Under the pieces are notes generated by a model. It was not told the DNA's origin, did no database searches, and saw nothing but the letters and a program-made list of their open reading frames with translations. Shown in pieces: positions 12,291 through 22,913 of a stretch of DNA of 64,000 bases. The position numbers and the translations under genes were made by a program. Source of the stretch: Cynocephalus volans (Eukaryota > Chordata > Mammalia > Dermoptera > Cynocephalidae); the NCBI RefSeq assembly GCF_027409185.1, contig NC_084475.1, positions 13,970,130 to 14,034,129 of the forward strand. The letters run 5' to 3'. Each line of letters opens with the position of its first letter. The first letter of the stretch is position 1.

Positions 12291-12718
12291 GAGGGCTGCC
12301 CTGCTGCTATGAGTCTATAAATCCCACCCCAGAGGCAGCTCCCCTTTCCCAGAAAGAGGCCTGCCCAGCGAGCAGGCTCATATGGGTAACCCCAGCCCCA
12401 CATGCACAGCACAGCAAGTCAGCAACAGGAACTTGTTACCTGGCTCAGTCTGGAAAGGGGACAAGAAAGGGTCCTAGGAGGGACTGGATGGGGTCTCAGA
12501 GAACTTGAAAACAATCCAGAACTCATCCACCAAGACATCTTGAGGCTGGGGGTACAGGCAGGGAGAAGAGCTTAAATCATGAAGGCTATTCATCAGGAGA
12601 AGGAACGGTCCTTCCTCCACTGTAATCAGCCTCTAAGAGAGATTAGAGAAAGGAAGGAGACTCGTTCCCCAGCTGTGTTGCTCTGCATAATCGTGCTTCA
12701 GGCTTTCATACCTGGGAG

Positions 12719-12925
12719 GACAGAGTGGTTCAGCTCCATCACTCTGTCACACTATGTGGCCTTGGGCAGGGTGCTTAACCTCTCTGTGCCTTGGTCGCTT
12801 CATTCACATACAGGGATATCAATAATGCCGATGGTGCTTCATAGGGTTACAGTGAGGATTAATGAGTGAATATAAAGTATCTGGTACAGTGCCTGGCACA
12901 CAGCAAACACTCAATAAGTGTTGAA
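12719..12925 (+). mobile_element. MIR SINE remnant
   Basis: The core reads 'tgtggccttgggcagg', then 'cttaacctctctgtgccttgg', and the tail reads 'cagtgcctggcacacagc' and 'actcaataagtgtt'. This is standard MIR order on the plus strand. Confidence 0.85.
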
Positions 12926-13489
12926 ATATTCATAGGGAAGGTTCCCATGGCTACATAAATTGGGAAACAGTGTTAAAGATCAACAGGTTTCTTAACTGCA
13001 AGACTTCTTGAGATGACAATATTAATAGCGATAATGGCATGTACCACAAAGGCAAGAGGATTAAATGAGAAAACAGATATGTGAAATACTCAGGCCCCCA
13101 TGCACGTAATGGATACTTAATAAATGCTACCTCTGAGTGTTATTAACAACCATTGTGAATGCGCAAAACAGGGAGCAAATATGCAACATTTTCCAGAGTT
13201 GTTTGTGTTCTGTTTTTCTACAGAGCATCTTATAGAATTAGTGCTCCAGGATGCACATTCTGGAAAAAGTCACAGAAAGGGATGGACACGTGTTTTCCAA
13301 CTTTGTTGCCAAGGGACTTAAAAAGAGGATTCAGGCCAGGTAAGAGCAGCCGGGATTTGGTTATCAGAAAGAATGTACTTACTGGTGGGAGAAAAGTGCT
13401 GGGACAGGTTGGGGGTGGTGCTGGAAACTCCTCTGCTCCTCCAGGTTTCACTCCTTGTGGGGCAGTGTCCCTGGAGAAGGGACATGAGC

Positions 13490-13660
13490 CTGCGATTCAG
13501 AAAAGCTGATTGGACTCTTGTCTTTGCCACTCCCTAGCTGGGTGACCTTGGTAAGTCACCTGGCCTCTCTGAGCCTGGTATCTTTATTTGTATAATGATG
13601 GGACGTGGGTTATAAACCCAAGAATTTCTAAGGTCCTTTCTGGGTCTAGGATTCTATGTT
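13490..13660 (+). mobile_element. MIR SINE remnant
   Basis: The MIR core 'ctgggtgaccttggtaagtc' with 'ctggcctctctgagcctgg' is followed by a 'ctaaggtcctttctgggtc' tail of a MIR variant. Confidence 0.8.
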
Positions 13661-14229
13661 TTTGTGTGTTTCTGCCAAAATGGGAAAGGAAAGAGAAAAA
13701 AAGAATAATATCTAGATCGTTGTGTCTTCAAACCATAATCCCTGACTCTAGACTTATTCGGGGCTGGTTTCCAAAGAGGTTCTAATGCCTGCTCACTCAC
13801 TTAGCAACGTGTTCCCGGTGGATTGAGGACGCTAATAGAGAAAAATGGAGATGTGCCAAGCCAGACTCAGCCATCCGGGGTGGGGGAGAGAGAAAGGAAG
13901 AAACATCCTGACTTTAACCCTTTGTGTATTTGAAGAGACCATTAAATCCACTATGCCAAATAGCCAAAGTTTTAAACAGAGGTATGGTGACTATATTCCG
14001 TATTTTCCAAACTAAACATCAGGACCCATAATGTCAGAAAGTACAAGGTGCAGTCTCAGAGATAGCATGTGGAAGCTTACATTTCAAATTCGGTTGAATT
14101 CAATGCCAGATGGTTAGTGGGGGAAGGGACAGAACAGCTGAAAACAGGAGTGTCCAGGAAGTCCAGGTAAGTCTTCCTTTGCACATGAGATGCTCTTCAC
14201 AGCAGGAGCACTGCTCTTTTCCCAGCAGT
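13661..14229. other. Intergenic, nothing recognised
   Basis: Unique-looking sequence with no gene, RNA or repeat that I can name. Confidence 0.35.
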
Positions 14230-14245
14230 AGAAATAGCAAACCTC

Positions 14246-14422
14246 GGGCCAGCCTGTGGCTCACTCGGGAGAGAGCGGTGCTGATAACACCAAGGCCACA
14301 GGTTCAGATCCTATATAGGGATGGCTGGTTTGCTCACTGGCTGAGCATGGTGCTGACAACCCCAAGCCAAGGGTTACGATCCCCTTACCGGTCATCTTTA
14401 AAAAAAAAAAAAAAAGAAAGAA
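14246..14422 (+). mobile_element. Dimeric tRNA-Ile-like SINE (CYN-type) with target duplication
   Basis: Two tRNA-related monomers are joined head to tail and followed by an A-rich tail. The first has 'gtggctcactcgggagag' in the A-box position and 'ggttcagatcc' as B box. The second has 'tgctcactggctgagc' and 'ggttacgatcc'. Flanking 16-bp direct repeats (14230-14245 and 14423-14438) differ by one base, so this is a genuine retrotransposed copy. It ends 'accggtcatcttt' before the A tail. Confidence 0.92.
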
Positions 14423-14438
14423 AGAAATAGCGAACCTC

Positions 14439-16620
14439 ATCCCTAGCATTCCAACGGAGACAATAAAAACCACATTGGATGCTTGGATTGGCATCTAACA
14501 CTCCCAACCTGGTCCAGCTCTCCTCCCAGGGCGCTCTTGCTTTCCTCTAGAGACCTGCAATACATGCTTCCCCCAAAATGATTGCGGAGTAACAATTTCC
14601 CCCATTCAATTTATTAAGCCGCTAAGAGACATAATGACCTTCTTGGGAGTTCAGTGTCTTCTCGGCAGAGCTCCTAGGCTGTGAACTTCTCATGGTAAGA
14701 GTGAGCTGAGCAGCATCTCCCCAGTTAGAGGCTTAGTACCTGCCTGGCCTTTTGTCCTGCTCTTGTTCTTAATTTCCTGCCACCTATTGTCTGTCTGATA
14801 AGTGCTGATAGAGGGGGAGGGTGTTATTTAATTGTTTTAAAGATATCAAACAAGCCAAGGGAGAGGTTATCTCCTCCCTAACCCCTGTATTTCTCTGACT
14901 CAAGGTTTTGTTACTTAGTTACTAATGAGCTGCAGAGGAAGGAGAGGTAAGCCCCACCTGTGGAAAGACTTCATGGAGCAGGTGGAGGGGAAAGCCAGAA
15001 TAGCCATGAGGCTTCAAATAGGGAACAGGAACTTGAGGTTGGCCAATGAGCGCAGGTGACAGCAAAGTCAAACAGCTCTTTCGAGGCATTCAAAGGTGAG
15101 AAAGGGGAGGGGAGGCATGTATTATCTATACAAACTCAACCACTGTTCTAGATTACACATTTTCTGCTGTCAAGGTCAATGTTGTTCAGATCCCATTCAG
15201 CCAGCTGCAGTAGACAGGTGTGCCTGAGGTGGATGGGGACCAGTACTTTTTCCAGGCTGGCCCTGTCCAATCTGACTGGGGTGGGGGGGGAGGAAGGCTT
15301 CACGAGAAAAGTTCATCAAGGGAGGATTTCACTATATTTGGTTATCCAAGTTAAAGAGTACACAGAGAGGCATCAACTAATCATCCAACTGCCTCCATAG
15401 GAAGTGGTTAGTCAGACGCTCCAAGGGCAGTTCGTTTTTAGGACAAAACAAAAAACCATGCCTTGACCCATCAAGTCCACCTGAGGGGGGAGGCTCTGAG
15501 AGTCAGTGGCTCATTTCTTGTATGGGTTAGAAAATGATGGCTATTTTTTTTAAATGATACATGAATTTGGCATCAATAGTTAGAGAACGTTTAAAAGATA
15601 ACGTGGTACCAGGGAAAGGAATTTCAGGGCAGAGTGGTTGTGTCCTGGATTTTCCCTGTCCCCCTCTCTTCCTGGAAACCACTTGGTTCATTGGTTTTAA
15701 GCTAGAGATGGCAACTGGTGGAGTTGTAGCAACCATGTCCCCAGAGGAGGCAGAGTTCCCCTGAGCTCAATTTCATGCTGCCGTCTGGTATTACTTACTT
15801 CCTCTCCGTCTTCCACTTCATGGTGAGAAGGGACACACCCCTCTTGTAGTGAGCTCCCACTCCAGCCCCTCTACTCTGCACACTTGAGTCTAAAGAGAAG
15901 CTGGCATCCAGATTGACTGGAACTTAAGGCAATCACCAGCTCAATTTCCATCTAGCCCGTGAGCTAGATGACAGGATTCAAGCCCCATCATGACCAACAT
16001 CCCAGAAAGAGATGAATACAGTTTTCCATCCTCACAGTGGGTACCCCAAGATGCAGTTTGGCCCAGATAGAAACGAGCAGCTGACAGTACTTTCCCACAT
16101 CACTCATCCTTTTCTAGGGTGCACCCACCTGCTAAACAGCTTCTGAGCGTGTACTTTTCACTGGCAAATTGGAAACCGGTAATAGGATGGGTAGACCAAG
16201 GCAGCTCAGCCCACAGAGAAAGCTAGGTGGTGTTTGCTTTCTGTTTTCTCATCCTCTAAAACTACCCAGAACGGTGTGTGTATGTGTACTTGGAGGAGGG
16301 TTGGGAAGAGAAGGCTGCAGGATTGATTATGACTTATTAAACTATTGGAACAGAGGCTGAATCATCACAGTCAAAAAATAAATAGCTGCAACTTGATGTG
16401 ACACACTCCCACTTCTTGCCTGTCCCCTTTGCTCCCTCAAGGTAGGAGGAGGGGCTGTGCCGGGTCAGACCACCAGGTGCTGACTGACGCAGCTAAAGCA
16501 GGGAGACCGCCTGTATGTCCCCCAAGCCGTGGGACGCTGGGAGCGTGGGAGCCAGTCGACTGCGCGAGCTTCTGTGCTGGCTTCTTGAACTGAATCTTGG
16601 AACCCAGGTGCGGGCTAACA
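14439..16620. other. Intergenic sequence upstream of SSTR2, no gene recognised
   Basis: No coding exon, RNA gene or clear repeat is seen. GC content rises towards the CpG island. Distal regulatory elements of SSTR2 could lie here but nothing in the sequence proves it. Confidence 0.4.
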
Positions 16621-17074
16621 CAGCGTGCGGGCATGGGCGATTGCGTGAAGTGCTGTCCTTCTGAGCGCTTTTCGCCCCTACCCTTACCCTGGCTCCGCGC
16701 CCTGCGCCCTGCGCCCAGGGCTGGCCCACGGTAAACACAGCTTTGCAAACTTGTCTGGCTGAGAAAATCTCAGAAGTCCCGGAGTAAGTCCGGGTCACCC
16801 CAGTCCACACTCCAGCTGCCTGGGTGAAACGGAATCGATTCCGTGAAATCGGAGGGAAAGCCGCGCGTGCTCTTGCCACGAGTCTTAGCGAGACCGGGAT
16901 CGCTTAACCCTTCACGCCCCCGCATGCGCGTCCCCTCTTTCCCCGCGGGGTGCCTGCGAGCTCTGTCCGCCGCCCCCCGCAGAACTGTCCGCGCTTCTCA
17001 CCCACGTCCTCCTACAGGACCGGCGGGCGGAGCGAAGCTGCCGTGACGTAACCGGAGGGGGGGCGTGGGGAAAG

Positions 17075-17361
17075 GTGCCGAGGGGCCCGGGCCCGGCTGG
17101 GCCAGTCCGAGCAGCGCAGCCGCCGGCGCACGAGCGCTGGCAGGGCCACCCGCGTCCAGAGCCCCGGTCCGCGGCTCGGCGCCTGGGGTCTGCGGGTGCG
17201 GTGAGCAGGAGACGGCGCAAAGCGGGCAGAGGAGCCGGGAGCCCTGGACGCCGAGCGCCTGGCGCCAGTCAAGCTGCTGCGCGCACTGGCGCCCGGCTAG
17301 GTCCGGGACAGCCACTGGGTGCGGGCGACGGGAGCTAGCGGACTGCCGCGGAAAAGCAAAG
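17075..17361 (+). other. SSTR2: SSTR2 non-coding exon 1 (5' UTR), start approximate
   Basis: The 3' end is set by a strong donor, AAAG|GTGAGG, with GT at 17362-17363. It fits the known two-exon structure of SSTR2, in which exon 1 is untranslated and the whole reading frame lies in exon 2. The intron that follows is 17362-21483 (4.1 kb). The 5' boundary is a guess placed just downstream of the CRE-like site; it needs transcript data. Confidence 0.6.
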
Positions 17362-17365
17362 GTGA

Positions 17366-17410
17366 GGTGTGTGTGCGTGCCCGTGTGCGCGCGCGTGTGT
17401 GCGTGTGACA
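17366..17410. repeat. Alternating GT/GC tract next to the exon 1 donor
   Basis: The first about 45 bases of SSTR2 intron 1 are an imperfect GT/GC alternating purine-pyrimidine run that includes GCGCGCG. This is Z-DNA-prone. Confidence 0.75.
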
Positions 17411-18020
17411 GAGACAGAGAGATGGAGGGAGCGAGAAACGCACTTGGGCACCTGTGTGCATCTGCGCGGATGATGGCGCGCCCATCTGTGGGCTCGATGC
17501 AGGTCCCAGTGCATGATTCTCTGCCCTTGTGCCTTTGCGGGGTGATGGTCGTAGGAATGAACGACAGAGGGTGTCCCGGCGTGAGTGGGGGGCTGTGGGC
17601 AGTGTGTGCTGGAACGAACCTGTCCTCGCATTCACATGACCGTGCGCGTGCTGTGTGCCATTCGGCCCGAGCGTCCAGGTGGCAGCTGAGACGGGGACAA
17701 CTTCTCTCCCAGCCGCCTGCAAAAGAGACCCGGCTGGAAGAGAACGAAGCCGAAGCCGGCGGCGGAATGTGGCAGGCACCACCTGGGGCTCCTGCGGGCA
17801 CGCACCCCGAGATCCGATCCCGAGAGGGGCAGGCGGCGGGCGCGGAGCGGAGCGGAGGAAAGAGGGGCTTCTGTCCTGTTCTTCGCCCGGCCGGGGAGAC
17901 GGACCCCAGATGGTGTAGGGTCCGCCCCGCCGCCCTGGTGCAGAGAAGATAAGTTTGTCTAGGTTTGGAGAGACCAAACCGCTGAGCGGCCCGCGTTCCG
18001 GAGCCGCAGGGCAAGCGCCC

Positions 18021-19778
18021 AGGTGACTGTCCTCCTATCACAGCTGTCCCTGGCGCCTCAGTCGGTCTCTGCGTTTAGAGACTGGTCTGGCACTACAATC
18101 TTCACTGTCTTTCACCCCCCACCCCCAGGCTTCCTGAAATTGGTAAGGAATCCTTTAGGAAACCCTTGCTCTGAGGGTCAGCGAGTTGGATGGCCAGGGA
18201 GATTTTCTGTGCCAGCCGGGGACACAGGGTCAGCGGTCCTGAGACTCTCCTCCCTGCCGTCCCCTTTGGCCGGCGCCACTAGGTCTTTTCCCAGGCGCTC
18301 TAGCGCCGCGGTGGCCCGCAGGTGGCTGTCGTCTCCTTGCGAGTGGGGGCGAGCTGTGTTTGGCTGGCCCGGGGAAGGCGGGGGTGGGGACGACGGGAAG
18401 AAAGATGCTGGGGAGACGGAGAAACTGAAGCCGAGTAGGACTTAGGACCATCCCTGTGCCCGGTTCCCATCTCAACATTCATTTCTTGGACTGGAAACCT
18501 CAGCCCCTTGGGGAAGAGGAAGGGATGCGTGAGACCGTTTCTCACCCTCTTTTCCAACAGAGCCTGGACTTGGTCTCAGAGGAAAACCACCACCAGCCAT
18601 TTCCAGTATCTAACAATTCTCAGGCTGGAAAAATAAAGCGGAAAATCAAACTTCCTTGCACATTTAATGTAACCGCCATTCAACGAGCATTGACTGCCTG
18701 GCATTGGAATCCACTTCCTGTGGGACAGAGATGAAGCAGACGTCCCTCAGAGACCTTAGGCGGCTGGCTTCTTTGTTACATAAGACTCCCCATGACTCCA
18801 GCTCACTTCTTTCTTGGAGGAGCCTTTCCACTCTCGACCCACTGCCCAGCCTACTACCTCTGCCACCCTCACCAAGGCTGTGAACCCTGTCGGTTGCTGC
18901 CTCCTCAAAAGTGGAAATAGGCTGCTTCTCAGCCTATTTCAGAAAAAAATTGGCCCCCATGCAATTCCATCCCCTTGAGTGAAACTCCAGCCAAAAGGGC
19001 AGCGTTGGTGCTGGAGAACTCACTCCGCCCTCCCTCATGCCCCTGCACCACTATCATCTCCAGCTCTAAAGCTCTAGGCAGGCTTCTGCAGCCCAGGGGT
19101 CTTCCGTCTTACTGAGACATTGGAGTGTGACCATGCACGTTACATAGATGGGCCCCTGGAAATGCCAGTGACTAATGTACACTCCAATTGCAGGTAGCTG
19201 AAACAGGATTCTAGGTCAGTAGAATTAAAGTGACTGACAAGATGGTTAAAAACGATAATGGAAACAATCCAAGTTAATCCAGGGATACTAAAAATGGTTT
19301 CTTTACAGCTTCTTTTTTTTAATAGCTGCCAGTTCATGCTTTTTTACCCAATGCAGACATGAAATCCTGGGTCCCCAAAAACCTCTGCAAAAAGGTCAGC
19401 TACAAAGCCCAGACCTCACTTTACAGACAGTTGTATGGTGGGGAAATTAATGCAGAAAGGATGAGCAATGCACCTGGCAGTACAGAATGAATTAGAGGCA
19501 AAGGTGAGCCAGGTCCTTGGTACCTATTGCTGCCTAAGTCTCCTTTAAGTCATCTGCAGTCTCTCTCCGATCTGCACTCAGGCACCAGGAAAAATACTCA
19601 GGGGAAATGTGTCAGCCAGGTGAATTCTTCCCACTATGTGTTGAACACACCACCCCTTTGCCATCTCCCCTCTTCCTGGATTGAGCTCTTTCCCTGTCCT
19701 CCTTGATTCACTCTTCATATACCCAAGACCCAGCTCAAAAAGTCCCCTTATGAAGACTCCTCTGAATCCCCCAGGAAA
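18021..19778. other. SSTR2: SSTR2 intron 1, first part, no repeat recognised
   Basis: This is unique-looking intronic sequence. It starts GC-rich at the island edge and becomes average by about 18,500. Confidence 0.45.
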
Positions 19779-19791
19779 GGAAGGGATTCTT

Positions 19792-19967
19792 TTTTTTTTT
19801 TTTTTTTTTTTTTAAAGATGACCGGTAAGGGGATCTTAACCCTTGACTTGGTGTTGAGAGCACCACGCTCAGCCAGTGAGCGAACCGGCCATCCGTATAT
19901 GGGATCCGAACCCGGGGCCTTGGTGTTCTCAGCACCGCACTCTCCCGAGTGAGCCACGGGCCAGCCC
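19792..19967 (-). mobile_element. Dimeric tRNA-Ile-like SINE in SSTR2 intron 1
   Basis: A minus-strand dimer reads as a T-run, then the complement of 'accggtcatcttt', two monomers and a 'ggctggcccgtggctcactc' head. Perfect 13-bp direct repeats GGAAGGGATTCTT flank it at 19779-19791 and 19968-19980. It is antisense to the gene. Confidence 0.93.
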
Positions 19968-20324
19968 GGAAGGGATTCTTAAGTCCTTTGTTCATGTCTA
20001 TGTAATTTGCACCCTATATGGTTTCACTTCCTTGCCCTTCTCCCTTACTAAACCATTACGTCCTAAATGGCACGAGCCATGTCTTATTCATTTCTGTATC
20101 CCTGTTGTCCAGTACAAAGTAGCCCCCAGTAATGTTTTTTTGAGTGACTATAAATAAATTATTGAATTATGTGATGAGCTGTTGTTTTATATTTTAAGCC
20201 AAGCCAATAGTGTTACAATTATTTTCTCAGCATGGAAGTAACACAGGAATCAGTTGCTACAAACCAAAACCCAATTATCAGCTGCTAGTTTTCCAGTCCA
20301 CTGAGTAGCAGAAAGTAATGTGAA

Positions 20325-20500
20325 AATGCAGAAGACTTAGGCTTAGGTGTCCTGTGTTCAAATCCCCGTTCCACCAATTAGGTACAAGGAAATGGGAGCA
20401 AGTGCCTTCAGTGCACATCTTGAAAATGGGGATAATTGTCCCCACCTCATAGGATGGTTGGGAAGATCAAGGGGACAGTGGGTGTGAATGAACTACAGTA
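20325..20500 (+). mobile_element. MIR SINE remnant
   Basis: It reads 'gtgttcaaatccccgttcc', then 'gaaaatggggataattg' and 'ccccacctcataggatgg', the MIR core order, in SSTR2 intron 1. Confidence 0.75.
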
Positions 20501-20864
20501 TTAGGAACTGCCTGTTCACTTCTATGAATTAGTTTGCTCCCCTCACCTGGTTCCTGTTTCTGTCCTTAATCAGGGAGTCGCAGGCCAACTCTCTGGGATG
20601 TTAGAAGCATTCTGGAGCAGCATCCCATTCAGGGACTTTAGGAAAGGGCTCTCCTTGGCCTAAGGAGGCCAAGCACTGGGTATCTGAGAAACAAAAACAG
20701 AAAAAACAAAAAATAAACTCAAGCATACAATTTTAAAATGAAAGCAAAGCAGACTTTTATTTTTAATATTGAAGACTATAAATTGGTTCACTACATAGGC
20801 AGATTTCAATAAATAAGAGATAATGAGATGGTAGAGGGAAAAGGTGGGGGTAACATTTATGAAC

Positions 20865-20995
20865 TTCTGACTGTGATCTCAATGTATTACTAGGCGTTTT
20901 CACATACATTCCATCATTAACCTTTCACAACACTCCCATTTTAACAATTGAGCGTCAGAGTAGTTAAAGGCCAGGCATGAGATCACATGGGTTCA
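20865..20995 (-). mobile_element. MIR SINE remnant (reverse)
   Basis: It reads 'ttttcacatacattccatc', then 'cctttcacaacactcccatttt' (core only) and 'gagcgtcagag', the complement of the MIR 3' half. Confidence 0.65.
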
Positions 20996-21483
20996 GCAGT
21001 GGATCTCTGGGTTTGTTCTACCTCTAAAGTCTGGGGATTTTCCACTATGGGGCTTTCAGAATGGAAAGACTCCAAAGCAGTCGGCAAGTCAGCATAGATT
21101 TCCTCAGAGGGAAAAGGCCAAGAATGCCAACGTCAGACCCCTCTGAGGTCAGGGGCTGGACTTCTCCAAGCTCTGTCTTTTTACAGTTTGGACTGGTCGA
21201 CCTCTTGGGGGTCAAAGTACATATTTTTGAAACCACAGCCATGCCCCATGTGTGTATCATGAAAGATCATGGGTTAACCCAAACCCTTATCCACTATTGG
21301 AAAAACAACTGAAAAATCTGCACACTGATGAGGATGAGCTGGTAGCTCTAATGTTCGTGTGGAAAGATAACACAGTTTTCAGCTAAAGAGTATGTCTGAG
21401 AAGGGTATACTGGAAGTGTGCAAAGCTGGTGAGAGCTTAAGTAGCCTATGACTGACGGGCCAATCTTCCTTTTTTCCTTCCAG

Positions 21484-21580
21484 ATGTCACAGTGGATCCT
21501 TGGTCTCCAGGGCCCATTAAGGTGAGAATAAGATCTTGGGCTGGTTGGAACTAGCCTAAGACTGAAAAGCAGTCACAGAT
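21484..21580 (+). other. SSTR2: SSTR2 exon 2, 5' UTR part
   Basis: The acceptor follows a pyrimidine tract (21470-21481) and ends with AG at 21482-21483. Ninety-seven untranslated bases precede the ATG. They contain ACA at 21575-21577, where the human gene has its first ATG. Confidence 0.8.
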
Positions 21581-22684
21581 ATGGCATATGAGCTATTCAA
21601 TGGGAGCCAGGCATGGCCGTCTTCTCCATTTGACCTCAATGGCTCAGTGGTGGCAGCCAACAGCTCAAACCAGACAGAGCCATACTATGACCTGACAAGC
21701 AATGCAGTCCTCACATTCATCTATTTTGTGGTCTGCATCATTGGGTTGTGTGGCAACACACTTGTCATTTATGTCATCCTCCGCTATGCCAAGATGAAGA
21801 CCATCACCAACATTTACATCCTCAACCTGGCCATCGCAGATGAGCTCTTCATGCTTGGTCTGCCCTTCTTGGCCATGCAGGTGGCTCTGGTCCACTGGCC
21901 CTTTGGCAAGGCCATTTGCCGGGTGGTCATGACTGTGGATGGCATCAATCAGTTCACCAGCATTTTCTGCTTGACAGTCATGAGCATCGACCGCTACTTG
22001 GCTGTGGTCCACCCCATCAAGTCAGCCAAGTGGAGGAGACCCCGGACGGCCAAGATGATCAATGTGGCTGTGTGGGGAGTCTCTCTGCTGGTCATCCTGC
22101 CTATCATGATCTATGCTGGGCTTCGGAGCAACCAGTCGGGGAGAAGCAGCTGCACCATAAACTGGCCAGGTGAATCTGGGGCATGGTACACGGGGTTCAT
22201 TATCTACACCTTCATCCTGGGGTTCCTGGTACCCCTCACCATCATTTGTCTTTGCTACCTGTTCATTATCATCAAGGTGAAGTCCTCTGGAATCCGAGTG
22301 GGTTCCTCCAAGAGGAAAAGGTCTGAGAAGAAGGTCACCCGAATGGTGTCCATAGTGGTGGCTGTCTTCATTTTCTGCTGGCTCCCTTTCTACATATTCA
22401 ATGTTTCTTCCGTCTCTGTGGTCATCAATCCCACCCCAGCCCTTAAAGGCATGTTTGACTTTGTAGTGGTCCTTACCTATGCTAACAGCTGTGCCAACCC
22501 CATCCTATATGCCTTCTTATCTGACAACTTCAAGAAGAGCTTCCAGAATGTCCTCTGCTTGGTCAAGGTGAGCGGCACAGATGATGGGGAAAGGAGTGAC
22601 AGCAAGCAGGACAAAGCCCGGCTGAATGAGACCACGGAGACCCAGAGGACCCTCCTCAATGGAGACCTGCAAACCAGTATCTGA
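21581..22684 (+). CDS. SSTR2: Somatostatin receptor type 2
   Basis: A class A G-protein-coupled receptor of 367 residues, encoded in one exon. It binds somatostatin at the plasma membrane and signals through Gi/o to lower cAMP and hormone secretion; that is family knowledge. The N-terminus carries N-glycosylation sequons (NGS, NSS, NQT). Seven membrane segments follow. Asp120 in TM3 (DGINQF) is the ligand-amine contact (human Asp122). DRY lies at 137-139 and NPILY ends TM7. The tail holds the TTETQRT phosphorylation cluster and a C-terminal T-S-I class I PDZ ligand. The protein is almost identical to human SSTR2 but two residues shorter at the N-terminus, because the first human ATG is ACA here; the used ATG has G at -3 and G at +4. 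Residue 186 in extracellular loop 2 is Ser where human has Trp188. The frame is intact, so the gene looks functional. Confidence 0.98.
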   Translation: MAYELFNGSQAWPSSPFDLNGSVVAANSSNQTEPYYDLTSNAVLTFIYFVVCIIGLCGNTLVIYVILRYAKMKTITNIYILNLAIADELFMLGLPFLAMQVALVHWPFGKAICRVVMTVDGINQFTSIFCLTVMSIDRYLAVVHPIKSAKWRRPRTAKMINVAVWGVSLLVILPIMIYAGLRSNQSGRSSCTINWPGESGAWYTGFIIYTFILGFLVPLTIICLCYLFIIIKVKSSGIRVGSSKRKRSEKKVTRMVSIVVAVFIFCWLPFYIFNVSSVSVVINPTPALKGMFDFVVVLTYANSCANPILYAFLSDNFKKSFQNVLCLVKVSGTDDGERSDSKQDKARLNETTETQRTLLNGDLQTSI

Positions 22685-22913
22685 ACTGCCTGGGCAGGGG
22701 GGAGAAACCAACCAGAAGCCAAGCTCTGCCTACTGGCAGTGGGCTCCCTACCTGCAACCCCCTTCCTTCCTCCCACCCATCACACCTGGAATCTAGGATA
22801 GGGATTGCTCAGCATGAGATCAATTCAGAGAACCGTGTTTGAGTTGCTTGTCTGACTGAATGATAATGTATTAAGTTGATTACCTTCCCCTTAAAGTGAA
22901 CATTTAACTGCAG
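22568..22913 (+). other. SSTR2: Possible SSTR2B-type cryptic intron
   Basis: A consensus donor, CAAG|GTGAGC, lies after codon 329, and an acceptor, AACTGCAG, ends at 22913. Removing this 346-bp segment would swap the 38-residue 2A tail for a 20-residue tail ending at TAG 22974-22976. The switch point equals that known for SSTR2B. Use in this species is inferred, not shown. Confidence 0.55.

Larger units (their letters stand above)
16620..18020. promoter_or_regulatory. SSTR2: CpG island and promoter region of SSTR2
   Basis: CpG dinucleotides are abundant from about 16,620 to 18,020 and rare on both sides. The island contains the untranslated first exon. A CRE-like TGACGTAA lies at 17044-17051 and several GGGCGG/GGGGCG-type Sp1 boxes surround it, with no clear TATA box; both points fit a CpG-island promoter. 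The start site itself cannot be fixed from sequence. Long open frames on both strands here are GC-driven and not genes. Confidence 0.8.

Noticed and set aside
17065-17952. Plus-strand open frame of 295 codons in the same island
   Set aside because: It runs through the exon 1 donor and into intron 1, and its composition follows the CpG island. SSTR2 exon 1 is untranslated.
16998-18041. Long minus-strand open frame (347 codons) across the SSTR2 CpG island
   Set aside because: GC-rich sequence has few stop codons. The translation is low-complexity, both strands and several frames are open together, and no family is recognisable.
21665-22012. Antisense open frame within the SSTR2 coding exon
   Set aside because: It is a mirror of a strongly conserved sense frame; no splice or promoter evidence supports it.
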